This document shows positions 34,906-45,759 of a stretch of DNA of 64,000 bases, one piece after another. The stretch comes from Humulus lupulus. Lineage: Eukaryota; Streptophyta; Magnoliopsida; Rosales; Cannabaceae. Both the position numbers and the translations under genes were made by a program. The notes under the pieces are model-generated. The model searched no databases and was not told the origin of the DNA. It was given only the letters and a program-made list of their open reading frames with translations. How positions within the stretch are numbered: the stretch's first letter is position 1; each line of letters begins with the position of its first letter. The stretch is from assembly GCF_963169125.1 (NCBI RefSeq), contig NC_084798.1, positions 173,443,980 to 173,507,979 of the forward strand. Reading direction: 5' to 3'.

Positions 34906-37425
34906 TCACTGGTCGGCTCTGGCAGGTTGATCAACCCCTTCCTCAGCATCAGCTGCTCCTTCCGGTTGGAATGATAGTGTGGGGGAAATAGATGTAGTGC
35001 CGGCAGGATTAGCTGCTTCCTCGGCAGCCCTGGCCTCACATTTCACAAGCTCCTCTGCATTAACCTCCTCTGTGAGAAAGTCGAGGTTGAGAGGCTTGTT
35101 TATCTTCCACACCTGGTAAAAGCAATTGAAGCAAATCTCCTCGTAGCGAGTAAGATCGGCTTCTTTCTCCCGCCTCAGCTCCTCATTCTCGCGAATCAGT
35201 CCCTTGTTCTCGCAAGTCAACCCCTCATTCTCACAAGTCAGTTTCTTTATCCGACCAGTCAACGACTTGTTGGTTTGGGTTAGTTTGTTATTCCCATCAG
35301 CCAACCCCCTAAGAGACTCATCTCGCTCAGCCACAATCTCCTCTGACCACTCCAGCTTGGATTTAAGATCCTTTTTTGAAGAAGTCAAAGTATCCACCTT
35401 AGCTTGGGCCTCCACTAGTTGATCATTTAAGACCTTGATCAACTCCTTGTAGTCTACTGCTTGGTGCTGAGCATGACTGATGGTGATGAGCATCTGCATG
35501 AAAAACAAGAGGTTACTACAAGTATAAATATAAATAACAAACTGTCTTGTGATAGAATACTTACATTCGCCAACTGAACAAGCCCTCTCTGTAAGACGAC
35601 ATCAACGCTAAGTCGAGGAAAGGATTCAAAGCTTTGAATCGTTGAAGCGTCATGAAGAGTCTGATCAACCACTTCCTTCCCAATAGTACCAGCAGTGCGA
35701 AGTGCCTCACTCTGGCCGGTCGGACGAGTGGGGGTTAGGCTCGCTGAGGGAGGAAGCAAGGAAGGGGTCAGCTGTGGGATTGCAAATGACCCCTCGGGTT
35801 GTCTCCCTTGGCTGGGCGGTACTGTCCTCGGGACTTTGCTCAGAGGGGTGGAGCCACTTCCTTCTCCAGACTTCCTCTTCGGGGCAGGAGGGGCGTTGAA
35901 ATGCCTAAACATCTCTGAATCTGCAAAGGAGAAAACACAAGATTTGTTAGTAAAAAATATATATATATATATAAGGAAATATGTGGATAAGTATATTACT
36001 ACTGCTAGACAGTTCTATTAATCCCATATAACCAAGTTAACAAACATATCACTATGACTACTAGACCTGAGTTGAGGATTTGGTCCTCGTCGTCGGATGA
36101 TGAGCTCAAGTCCCTCTCAAGCTGGATGGCCTTCCCTTCCCAGGCTATGTGGGAATTGCAAATCTGTGCTGGTTCTCTGGCTGGGGCTCCCTAATGATGA
36201 GATCACCTGGTCTGTGGGAGTGAGGAGATGGTCCAGGAGAGAACTGATCAGTCACTACCTCAGTGCCAGCGTTGGACTGATCAGTTGCATTATTTTCCTC
36301 AGTAGTGCTCTCCACTGTGATGTTCTGGTTACTTGGTAGCAGGCCCACCATCTGAAGATTGTCTACAGTAACAAAAAATTTCACATCCTTCTCCTCGATG
36401 CACATGTTGGCCAACTCCTCTGCTCGGTCAAACATCTCTTTTGTGGGCAAGGGTTGCTAGAATGGGCATGCATGCATAAAAGCCAGGTTGTTGGCATTGA
36501 TGTCTGACGTGAGAAAATACTCTGTATAGTATTTCCCAGGATTCGACTTGTGAGCAATGCCACAAAGGTATTTAACCCCTTTATGCCTATGAAAGAGGTG
36601 GAAAAAACATGTGTTCTTATGGCTTGGGTTGGTTCTGAAGTCGAATAAGTAGTGTATCTCGTGAGGAGTAGGCTCATCCCAGCCTTGCATGAAGTAAAGA
36701 ATGAACAAGGCAGACAACACTTGAATCCTGTTAGGAGCGATCTGGAAGGGAGAGACGTTGAAATAATCCGCTACTAACCGGAAGAAGGGGCGTCGCGGGA
36801 TAGTCGCTCCTGCATATATATGGTGCCTAGACCAGGCACAGTATGGTCTGCCAGGCCTGTTAGCTCTCTGGTGAGGGCGCGGACATATCACATTCACCCC
36901 TGTCAAGCCCAAGGCTTGGATGTGTTTGTCAAACATCCCGAGGTTGAGTTTCGTAGGCTTGGCGGTAAACCAAGAAGGTGTTTCTTCTCCTTCCTTCCTT
37001 GGTTTTTGGACAGCCAGATGCTGGATCTCGGTAGCAAATTTCTGGGTAATTTTTCTCCGAGGCTTGTTTGGTTTTGGCGTTTGGCGGGGTGGTCTCGAAG
37101 AAGCCGCAGTTTGGACCTCACTGCGTTCTACCACTTTCTGTACCGCTCTACGGGCTACTTGAGGATCCTGGTCCTACGGGCGTCTGTTGGACTTCTTTAC
37201 CCTCATTTTCGACTGTTCAGCTTGATGAAGGAACTACTCTTCGTGAATAAAGTATAAAGCTGAACGGGGGAGCATCTTCTTAAAGTGGCGGAGGCGATCC
37301 TCAGGAGTGCGACTGTTAGGAGACTTTGACGAGGAGTCGCTGCTTTGAGGGGTGTCGATCGACTGCGGGACGGACGTATCAGAATTCATGTGGTTGTCAC
37401 CTCCCCTATAGTCGAAGCGATTCAT
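34906..37425 (-). pseudogene. TAT-3 antisense ORF (aORF)
   Basis: Best-aligned relative of the TAT-5 aORF. The ATG at 37425 (MNRFDYRGG) follows directly on a TTTTTTGTAG splice acceptor. The globular domain (37134-36457) has LGMFDKHIQALGL, YCAWSRHHIYAGATIP, FNVSPFQIAPNRIQVL, EPTPHEIHYLFDF, FFHLFHRH and KYYTEYFLTSDINANN. A linker (36450-36145), a GT-AG intron (about 35922-36068) and a Pro/Ser-rich part (35912-35560) follow. The tail (35508-34906) is a coiled coil with repeats of LTCENEG type, ending DQPARADQ. In-frame stops at 37234 and 36457 make it a pseudogene. The domain is the PF04195-like gypsy-associated family; function is unknown. Confidence 0.8.
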
Positions 37426-38594
37426 CTACAAAAAATAAAAATGGGGAGGTGAGTAACCATGCAAATATAAATTGATAGAGCAGTGTTTATTTTTCTACTC
37501 AGAAAAAGTTTGTCTAAGTAGTAAAATTTAGCATGCATGAAGAAAAAATAATTTTTGTGCCTAAAACTGCTTAAGGTCCCTAAAATGAGCACGAATGAAA
37601 GATTATGGTGATAGGCAAAAGATTTTGGTGCTGTGTGTGCCTATGTCTGAGTGGGTTTCGTGCCTAAGAGGCTGTCCAAGGAGCCCAGCGTTCGTGTCCG
37701 TGTGTGCGTGTGTGCGTGCCTAAGAGGCTGTCCGAGGAGCCCAGCATCCGTGTCCGTGTGTGTGTGTGCGCGCGCCTAAGAGGCTGTCTGAGGAGCCCAG
37801 CACCCGTGTCCGTGTGTACGTGCCTAAGAGCCTGGCCGAGCTGCACGCCTGGGGTCCAAGGAGCAGCGTAGCATCCGAGCCGCGCGCCTGGTCCGAGGAG
37901 AAGCCAGCGTCGCATCCGAGCTGCGCGCCTGGTCCGAGGGGCTACGTCTGCTGTCCGAGGAGCCAAGCCTGCATCTGACCAGCAGCAGCAAGTGTCCGAG
38001 CGTAGGCATCCGAGCCTAGGGTGCATCCAATCGGAGTGAGGCATCCAACCAGCATCAACAGATGTTCGAACAGTGAGCCCTTGGTCCGAGTGGTGAGGTT
38101 CTATTCCGAGCCCAAGGCTAGAGTCCGATCGAACTAGAATTTTCAAAATGATATGAGCAATGGCCAATCGGCCATACCCCGTACCCGAACCTCAACCAAA
38201 ACCCATTTTGAAAAGAAAAAAACAAAGCCCTAAATTCCATCTAGCACAAACACATTTCTTCACCCAAAATACACAATCACAATATCAAAATGGGGAATTT
38301 ATAAAGTTCCTATTGTTCTAGAGACCACATTCATATCATCAAATACCCATAAACACATACAAGCAATTTCGGTTGAAAAACTCATTTTTCTTTAAATTTC
38401 TATGAAATTGAAGGTAAAATTGAGTTACCCATAACCTAAACAACATCAAAACAGCCACCAAATACATTGTATCTCTAAGATTCACACATATATTCAAGAA
38501 AAAATTCCCTATGAAGTTTCGGCCAGCACATGTATTTTTCATGGAATTTTGAAAAAAAAAAACAACACAAGTGAAGATAAAGGAGAAGACTTAC
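37426..38594 (-). other. leader intron of the TAT-3 aORF
   Basis: A GGGTAAGTCTTC donor at 38594 and a TTTTTTGTAG acceptor at 37426 bound 1169 bases directly before the aORF ATG. TAT-5 has the same arrangement with GTAAGTCTTC (45333). A GC-rich repeat cluster lies inside. Predicted from splice consensus only. Confidence 0.55.
37661..37840 (+). repeat. 56-bp tandem repeat in TAT-3 aORF leader intron
   Basis: Units begin TGCCTAAGAGGCTGTCC at 37661, 37717 and 37773, with a shortened fourth at 37821. Each contains GAGCCCAGC and CCGTGTCCGTGTGTG. Further GCGCGCCTGGTCCGAGG repeats extend to about 37945, making this a local GC-rich patch. Confidence 0.8.
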
Positions 38595-38770
38595 CCAATC
38601 TTGAAGAGACCTTGGAGAATGCTTGAAGAAATGAGAAGCTTTTCCTTGAGAATCCTTGAAGTTTCGGCCAAGGAGAAGGCTTGTGGGGTTTCGGCCAAAG
38701 AAGAAAAAAGATGAGGGAAATTTTTGTTTTTGCTCTCTTGTGTGTGTGGAAATGTGGGAGTATAGGGGTC

Positions 38771-38778
38771 TATTTAAA
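38771..38778 (-). promoter_or_regulatory. candidate TATA box of the TAT-3 aORF
   Basis: The minus strand reads CCTTTAAATAGACCCCTATA, upstream of the leader exon that ends at the 38594 donor. The place is equivalent to the TATA boxes of the TAT-4 and TAT-5 aORFs. Confidence 0.45.
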
Positions 38779-38987
38779 GGAAAAAAGTGGGAATTGCCAC
38801 TTATTTTTGGACCCTTGGAATTCCTTAGATATTTTCTCTCCCCACGACTATGAGCAGTTAATTGCAGTGATCGTGGTCTGTGGAGTCGTGGTCTGTTGCA
38901 TGGCGGGAAGATGAATAGTTGATTTTTTTTTTAATTGTGTCGTTAGATGTGGAGAAAAAAGTTTATTATGTGAGAGCATCATATAAT

Positions 38988-39002
38988 AAACTTGGGGGAA
39001 AA
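38988..39002 (+). promoter_or_regulatory. TAT-3 polypurine tract
   Basis: AAACTTGGGGGAAAA lies directly against the 3' LTR start TGTTATCC. Confidence 0.85.
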
Positions 39003-39891
39003 TGTTATCCCCAAAATTTGAAAATGATGACGTGGCAATAGAAATGACAGATGGTAAGGAATGGTTGGGTGATCTGGCTTAGGAGTGGCCCGGTAGACCA
39101 GTGAAGAATGTTGACTGGCTAGTCAAGTGTCATGACCGACCAGGCATGATCTTGTCCGACCAGTCACATGTTTTTCTACCCAGGCATGATCTTATCTGAC
39201 CAGTCACATGTTTATCTAGCCAGGCATGACCTTGGCCGACCAGGCATGGCCTTGGCCGACCAGGCATGACCTTGGTCGACCGGTCATGATCATGTCCGAC
39301 CAGCCAAGGGCATGTCTGCCCAGTCAGGTACGTGTCTGCCCAGTGAAGGTTTGGCCGACCAGCTTGAATGTGATATGGATCGACTAGACAGAGCAGGGCT
39401 ACGCAAAATCTCAGAAACGGCTTCAGCAAGAATCGGTCTTGGCTTGCGCGGGAATCTCTCAGTTTATCCCGTGAATATAGTGTATTGTTATATTTTGAAT
39501 ATTATTGTAAATTAAATATAATGAGAATAAAAAAATATCCTGATTATGGGGGATATCATCTGTACGATCCTAAGCCTATAAATACAAGGCTTATGGCATC
39601 ATAAAGAGGACTTTTGGAACTTTTGATTCGAATTCTAATTTTCTAGAGAGAGTGAGAGTACTTGTATTTGAGAGAATTCTTGTATTCTTGTAATCTGCAC
39701 TAAGGAAACTCAGTTGACTCAGGTTCATCTGATTTTGAGTGTAGATCTATAATCACAACTCTAAGTGGATTAGGCTATTACCAACACATTGGGGCTGAAC
39801 CACTATAAAAATCGTCTGTGTCGTTTATTTCTCTTGAAGGTTTTTATCGTTTTTGACGTCTACACGTCGTTGGCCAAAAACGCGGTCAACA
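39003..39891 (+). repeat. TAT-3 3' LTR
   Basis: This 889-bp copy matches 26639-27543 with scattered substitutions plus copy-number changes in the U3 minisatellite. It ends GCGGTCAACA before GACCT. Confidence 0.95.
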
Positions 39892-40036
39892 GACCTGGAA
39901 GTAATAATAGAATTTTCATCTGATAAGATAAACCTTGAATTCCATGAAGGTGTACTAGCTCTCTCACATAGAGATCTGATTACTGGTCATCTATGTTACT
40001 CGTCCTCATTGATAGAAGTGAACTCACTTTCAATAA
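39892..40036 (-). pseudogene. chromovirus integrase fragment, right flank of TAT-3
   Basis: On the minus strand this reads LYVRELVHLHGI (39942-39975) and runs into the segment that continues at 26638, i.e. the integrase core just upstream of the DYPQTDG motif. GACCT at 39892-39896 is one copy of the TAT-3 duplication. Right of about 39990 the match is poor. The junction with TAT-4 gag lies near 40036. Confidence 0.7.
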
Positions 40037-41945
40037 TTGGATTCAGCAGGCTGGGAGGGGAAAATAACTCCAGTACTGAATGTAGGCTGAAAAGCATTGT
40101 ATCCAGTGGGCGCTGCCCCGTACCTTGCTGGAGCAATACTGAATCCAGGAGCGGGTATGGTGCTATAATTGGAAGGCAGAACATTTTGGCTAGTTTGGAC
40201 TCCCCCCGAGCCCGATTGGATGGGAGCAAAAGGGGAATATTGGATTCCCCAAGCCACAAGGCCAGTCGTGGCCGAAGTAGGGAAAATGGCGGGTACTTCG
40301 AATGCCCCAATCTGGGCATCCTTCCAGCTGATATATTATTGTACTTGACGAATGAAGTCGTCGACATCCCCTCCGTTGGAGGTTATCCCAAAGCAGGGAC
40401 CCCGCACAGATGCCAGCTTGCAATGCCATCAATTGCTGACCATCATCAACCCTTTTGGTCCTCATCGCTTCCTCCTTGAAGCATTTGATGTACGCCTTGA
40501 GAGTCTCGAAGGGCCCTTGCTTTATATTGGCCACGGCATTGACCTCAAAGTTTACCTTCTGAAATCCTTTGAATTGTCTTCGAAAGGCAGATGATAACTA
40601 ATGCCACAATTGGTCAACCGGTCCTGTCAAGGTGATAGGGAACACATGACACTTAGCATCGTCGAAGACACGATGCACTGACAATAACCTATTGAACTTA
40701 GACAGCTGGTACGTGGGATCCCAGCCACCGTCATAGGGTGGTATGGTTGACATTTTGAAGCTTGGTGGTAGAGGGGCCTCAACAATGTGAGGAGCGCATG
40801 GCTCCACTTTTTCGTCTTTCGAGTCAGACTCGTGGCCTTGCCGCCTAGCCATCATGAGCATTATCCACTTCAGACTTTCTAATTCCGCACAGAGCGGGTC
40901 ACGATCTCGGTTGATACTCTAAGTCGAGTTATCTCTTTTCTGAGCATTGAGATTATCCCGGAGGTCTGACATGCCTCTACCAGTGGGTTCGTGTCCTCCT
41001 TCCTTATTGCATCTTTGGGCATTGAGGTTGTCTCGCAGGTCAGCCTGCTCTTGAAACGCACCATTATCCTCGAGACGAGCCACTTCGGTCTCTCCATCGG
41101 ACTCGATGTTTTCGTTTACCAAGATACTAATACTGCATTCTCGATTTTGTGGGGCATTCTTTGGGCGAATCCCTAGACCATTATTCCTCCAGAGTTGGTG
41201 AGGTCCCGAGGGGACACTAGCTCCAGGTCTCGCGCGGTCTGTGTGAATGCGTCGAGGCAGAACACCTTGAGCTCCACGGGCGCTGACAGCCTGGCAGTGT
41301 CCTCGGACCCTTGGGCCACCCTTCCCATCCTGCTGAGGAACTTGGTGGCCCTCGGGTTCCTATCAAGCCCTCTTCTGCATTGGAGACAAATTATCGCCAG
41401 CCTTTCCTTTGCCACGCTCATGTGATGGCATCAGGGTTCCGACTCCTGCTGGGTGCCTGACAGGCACCCCAGTTGGCGGATCTCGTGCCTTTATAGCTTG
41501 GTGCTCGGGAGGCACTTCGGCTGCATTTTATCAGGTGGCACTCCAATAGGGTGCACAGGTGGCATGCCAGTTGGGTGCCCAGCTGGTGCATTTCCATTGG
41601 GGTCCACCCGCAACCCCTGGGCTACAAGAGTGGCCTTCATGGAAATCACCATCTCTTGTAGGGCAGCAATGTTACCCTCTTGTGCATTGATCTTTTGTTG
41701 TTGGGTGGCCACCTGCTCACGGAGCATCACCACCTCCGGTATCTCCTCCACATCCATGGGCTGAGAGTATTCTTCTCATAGTACCCTTGGTCGACGCCAT
41801 CATCTTTGCCATCGTACTCGGCGTCTTCGTCGTAATCCTCTACCCTCTCAGGTAAATCCTGAGGTGGCTGCCGACTGGATTCCCCTCCATCGACTCTAGT
41901 AGGAGGGAGTACATCATCTATAACATTTCTTCGAGTAGTTACCAT
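40037..41945 (-). pseudogene. TAT-4 gag (degenerate)
   Basis: It opens at ATG 41945 (MVTTRRN), identical to the TAT-1 start. In order: an acidic N-terminal part; a coiled-coil segment (41757-41491; EIPEVVMLREQVATQQQKIN); DTARLSAPVELK (about 41300); a linker with two DLRDNLNAQ motifs (40919-41122); the core (40861-40598; YDGGWDPTYQLSKFN, HVFPITL); and FETLKAYIKCFKEEAMRTK (from 40520). A Tyr/Pro/Gly/Ala-rich tail ends abruptly near 40036, before any zinc knuckle, where chromovirus sequence begins. At least five frame breaks occur. Confidence 0.85.
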
Positions 41946-41969
41946 GACTAAGTTTTCCAAATGCTTTCT

Positions 41970-41995
41970 TCAAGCTCTCAATGAAAGCACCAAAA
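41970..41995 (-). promoter_or_regulatory. TAT-4 primer-binding region
   Basis: The minus strand reads TTTTGGTGCTTTCATTGAGA next to the 5' LTR. It is the same region as in TAT-3 and TAT-5. The tRNA is not assigned. Confidence 0.65.
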
Positions 41996-42852
41996 TTTTG
42001 ACTGCCTTTTTCGCTATCAACCTTAAAACGAGAAACTAAGGAAATAAGCAATACGAACACAGGGATTTTTTTCATGGTTCAGGTTATAAAAGAACCCTAC
42101 TCCACGAGTCTCTGGTATTAAGAGGATTGGAAGCTTGAGATGGCAAGCTCCAATGGTGTATTCTCAGGCAGCGTTTAGATTGCTCTAAGTACAAGATCTT
42201 TTTTCTCTAAAAAACTGAACCCCTTACAATGAGACTCCCAACCCTATTTATAGAGGATGGGGTCATTAATACTAATCATCGGTAATTAATATACATTATT
42301 CCCATCATTGGAGGATTAATACCAATTTAATGCATTGGGCTGCATTTAATAGAGATCACGGCTCAAACGAGATCTACGGAGCCCATCGCAGAAAGGTACC
42401 TACTCTATGGGGAACATGCCCAGGTACTGTCAGGGCGTTCTATAAGTACCTCCATGTCAGACGATGTAGTGGGAGTACGAATTGTCAAGTTGTACAAGCC
42501 CAAAAAGGTTGTCAAACAATCCTCTGGTGCTGCAAACCTGCACTAGCTGACACCTAGCGCCTTATCTTAGGTCTGAGAACCGGAACCTCGGACTTGGGAG
42601 AGGACTAGGGGAGCAGAGCCCTCGCCTTAATTTCCTGAGCTGGAAAACCTCCAACTCCGAGGGCACACCTCGAAGAGTAATCTACTTTTAAGGTATCCAC
42701 GGTCTACCGATTGGCAAAAATAGGAAACCTCACCCAAAACGTTCTTCCTCCCGAATAGATCCCTCAGCGGGTAGCATACTCTGAAGACGTCTATGACCAT
42801 CCGAGCCAGTCATTTTGAGTTGCCATGTGTCGAAGGAGAAATACGGACAACA
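41996..42852 (-). repeat. TAT-4 5' LTR
   Basis: This 857-bp LTR starts TGTTGTCCG on the minus strand at 42852. The end has a CAACA-to-CAAAA change. ATTAC follows at 42853-42857, matching 19568-19572. Confidence 0.92.
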
Positions 42853-42857
42853 ATTAC

Positions 42858-43426
42858 TCTCTCACAATTTCTGCAAAGTTTCAATATTACAAAAAGCAGT
42901 CCCTTTTCCTATCCATTATCCTTTATATTTATAGTGGAATTTCCTGGATAGGTTTGGATAACCGTGTGCATAAATATGGTAAATAGTTAATAAAGATAAT
43001 TCACATTTACATAGGGATACAACTGCCTAACAAAAATTACTCCTGTTTTCTCGGATAATAAATGTGTAATGCAGCCTGGACATTAATGAGCGTATAAAAG
43101 CCTTTGAGTCTCTTGGGATCATTCACTATGTGTCATGACCTAGTTTCCACGAGCTAAACATTTTCATCGAGCTAGGGATCGAAGGGAATCCAAACCTTAG
43201 TTCGGATTAAGTTTAGAGCACCCTAAAGGGGATCTGGTCACTACATGATCGTCATCCTAAGAGGCGACCTGATAATTATCTGAATGTCGTACTGTCAAGT
43301 CCTAACTCGATTTGCTCACATCATCATTAGTTAGATGTTCTACTTGTCTGCTTTTTCCATATATTCATCTTTTATTTGTACCCATAGCTGAGTGATTAAA
43401 CCCATGCTAATTTTCAGGGTACAACA
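42858..43426 (-). repeat. TAT-2 5' LTR, 5' part
   Basis: It continues the LTR interrupted at 19572. On the minus strand it starts TGTTGTACCC at 43426 and holds a TATA-like CTATAAATATAAAGG near 42925-42940. Joined with 19409-19572 it gives an LTR of about 730 bp. No coding sequence is seen. Confidence 0.7.
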
Positions 43427-44328
43427 CATATGATTTCAAATATTATAACAATATTTAATACAATACTAAATATTTTATATTAATATAAATTTAAATATTA
43501 TAAAATATCATTATAATAATATATAATATATAATCTTAATTTTTATTAAAAAATTACCATTTATGTTTGAAAAGGTTATCATATTTAAAAAAAAAACATA
43601 AACAATGTTTTGGTTTAATTTTTCATTTAATATGTTTATGTCATTCTTTTATATATAATATTATTTATTTATTTTAAATTTATATGACAATGATACAAAT
43701 TTAATAAAAATATTAATAGATTTTATAAATAAAACTAAGCAAAAGTCAATTGCACGTTACTTGTATCTAGTATATATATAAAAAAATGTGTATATAACAG
43801 AAATTCTTGGTTTTAATGGTTTGTTTTGTTAATTTTAACGAAATATTTTAAATATTTAACGGAATATACCTTTAAAATTAATTAAAAATAGATATTTATT
43901 AGTTATATTAATATAAATTTAAATTCAAATTTAAATGGTATAAAATATCATTATTATAATAATATTTAATATAAGACTACAAATATAATAATTATATTAA
44001 CACAAATTCAAATTCAAATGTTATAAAACATCATTATTATAATAATATATAATATAAGACTATATATTTAATAATTATACTAATATGAATTCAAATATTA
44101 TAATAATATATAATACAATACTAGATATTTAACACTTATATTAATATAAATTTAAATATCATTATAATAATAATAATAATAATACATAATCTTAATTTTT
44201 ATTAAAAAAAATTACCATTTATGTTTAAAAAATTTATTATATTATATATATATTTTTGAAAAATCACAAAGAGTGTTTTGGTTTAATTTTTCATTTAATA
44301 TGCTTGTGTACTTTTTTTTATATATAAT
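43427..44328. repeat. AT-rich repeats, first and second copies of a ~220-bp unit
   Basis: Very AT-rich DNA with several copies of TTATATTAATATAAATTTAAA-like motifs (43470-44160). A larger unit starting AATTACCATTTATGTTT recurs at about 43551 and 44211. The first copy ends with CAATTGCACGTTACTTGTATC (43748). The second is split by TAT-5 and finishes at 55965-56080 with GCATTGCACGTTGCTTGTATC. No gene is seen. Confidence 0.7.
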
Positions 44329-44921
44329 TGTTGACCCAGATTTTGGCCAACTGACACGGAGTCAGAATACGCTTGATGTGAATTAATACGTTGAGAAGAA
44401 CGTGATGACAAAAAGTAAAAAGAACGCGATATTTTATAGTGGTTTGGCCCCAGGATCTGGTAATGACCTACGTCCACTTAGGCTGTTATTGATGTGAGAA
44501 TCAAAGGAGTGATCAAAGAACTCGGGTTCAATGAGTTTCACCAACCTCTGAAGAATAATACAATATTTCAAATGGAATTATACTAGTATCCAGTAATTCG
44601 AAAGCCAAAAAGTCCCTCTCTTGGGCTATATTTCTCTATTTATAGGCTCAAGGGGGATTACATGATTTAGTTGCCAATTTTCTCTCCTGATTAATCGGAT
44701 ATTCAGGTGATTCTGTGAGTTAAATTCGGGATCTACAAAGATCTTTACAGTAATATTACATTGCATGCGGAACTATCGACCAGGCTGGTCTCAGGTATGA
44801 CTGGGCTGCTTACTGCTTCTAATATGTCCTCTGGTCGATACACTAGCAGAGTTTCTCCAGGTGTCAGCCACGTGTCCAGGGTTCACTTGCCACGTCATCA
44901 ATGCCAATTTTTTGGATAACA
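44329..44921 (-). repeat. TAT-5 3' LTR
   Basis: The plus strand starts TGTTGACCCAG and ends TTTTGGATAACA. The minus-strand TATA box is in CCTATAAATAGAG (about 44635-44647). Confidence 0.96.
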
Positions 44922-44937
44922 TTTTCCCCCCAAGTTT
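44922..44937 (-). promoter_or_regulatory. TAT-5 polypurine tract
   Basis: The minus strand reads AACTTGGGGGGAAAAT against the 3' LTR start TGTTATCC. Confidence 0.85.
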
Positions 44938-45155
44938 ATTTATTACGAGCAATAAATAAACTTTTGAGCGAACGACTCTTCGATAACCCCGCCTTACGTG
45001 TCAGAACCCTTCGTGTGTTCTTGGAAAAAGTAACCTACTCCTGTCTAATCATGACCTTTCGGTTCCCTAGTAATAATTCGACGGCCATTCCGCTTCCCCA
45101 TATTTCGAAAAAGGGAAACTGATGATTACTCCTTTTTAATGCCACAGACAAACTT

Positions 45156-45162
45156 ATATAAT
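45156..45162 (+). promoter_or_regulatory. candidate TATA box of the TAT-5 aORF
   Basis: TATATAA is followed by a pyrimidine-rich leader exon ending at the donor TCTG/GTAAGTCTTC (45332/45333). The leader intron runs to the acceptor TTTGCAG at 45753. Confidence 0.55.
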
Positions 45163-45759
45163 ATCTCCGAAATCTTCCTTTTCTTTTTACGCACGCCACT
45201 ACTCTCTCCAGAAACCCTAAAACCAGAGCTCTCGTCTTCTCCTAGAAACCGTTCTTCTGCACTTTCCAAGTTCATTTTGAAAGCACCTCAACTTGCGAAG
45301 ACTCTTTACCCTCCTCAACGATCTTCTTTCTGGTAAGTCTTCGAATCTTTATGTTTTGTATTTTCGCAATGCATGCTTCTGTATGTCGACTGTTTGAGCT
45401 CATCTGTTTCTGGTTTGAGACGCTTGTGAGTAGAATGTCTTGTGGGTAAAAAGGAGTTACGAGTTAGTTTGATAGTTAGGATCGAACTTTTAGGACGTAA
45501 AATCGAAGTAAAATTTCGATCTTTAGGCTAGTTGGAAAATAGGTTTTTCCCACCCTAAGGGGAGTTGAAAAAGCTTTTTCGAAAACCTTTTTACTTTCAC
45601 CCTTTGATCCGTTTTTCAAACTGTTCGTGTGAAGAATTTAGTTTTTTGTTAGAATGTTGTTGTATAAAAGTTTGGATTTAATACTCAACCAGCGTTATTC
45701 TAAAAAGCCTTTAAAAATTCTCCATCCTCACCTCCCCATTCTTCTGTTTGCAGACATTG

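Larger units (their letters stand above)
26639..39891 (+). mobile_element. TAT-3: complete Tat-type element
   Basis: It is 13.25 kb with LTRs 26639-27543 and 39003-39891 and the duplication GACCT at 26634-26638 and 39892-39896. Gag, protease, RT, RNase H, second RNase H and integrase lie in one frame until a single-base loss near 31825, then in one further frame to 33891. A minus-strand antisense ORF (34906-37425) and its upstream intron and promoter occupy the rest. About eleven nonsense codons are present. It inserted in the integrase of the chromovirus fragment. Confidence 0.95.
19573..42852 (-). mobile_element. TAT-4: Tat-type element lacking pol, with chromovirus and TAT-3 inside
   Basis: Its LTRs lie at 19573-20453 (3') and 41996-42852 (5'), with ATTAC at 19568-19572 and 42853-42857. 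From right to left it holds 5' LTR, gag, foreign chromovirus sequence (itself split by TAT-3), the post-pol spacer, the antisense ORF, PPT and 3' LTR. All of protease, RT, RNase H and integrase are missing. Removing TAT-3 and the chromovirus piece leaves about 8.8 kb. LTR family and gag match TAT-1. Confidence 0.9.
400..43426 (-). mobile_element. TAT-2: oldest Tat-type Ty3/gypsy element, heavily nested
   Basis: This minus-strand element is visible as gag (400-585 and 17216-19340), a primer-binding region (about 19380-19408) and a 5' LTR split into 19409-19572 and 42858-43426. Everything between those parts is later insertions: TAT-1 in gag and TAT-4 in the LTR. The LTR runs TGTTGTACCC...GTCAACA on the minus strand. 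A candidate target duplication copy CATAT follows at 43427-43431; its partner would lie left of the window with pol and the 3' LTR. Coordinates give the outer visible span, not contiguous element sequence. Confidence 0.8.

Noticed and set aside
37664..38167. 167-codon frame in the TAT-3 leader intron
   Set aside because: Open only because of the GC-rich tandem repeats; low-complexity product with no conserved counterpart in the other elements.
26639..39360. U3 minisatellite as a CRISPR-like array
   Set aside because: Units are contiguous, variable and without unique spacers, and the host is a plant; it is an ordinary LTR minisatellite.
43427..44328. AT-rich DNA as a replication origin or scaffold attachment region
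   Set aside because: AT-richness alone does not support this; the segment is better explained as repeat units.
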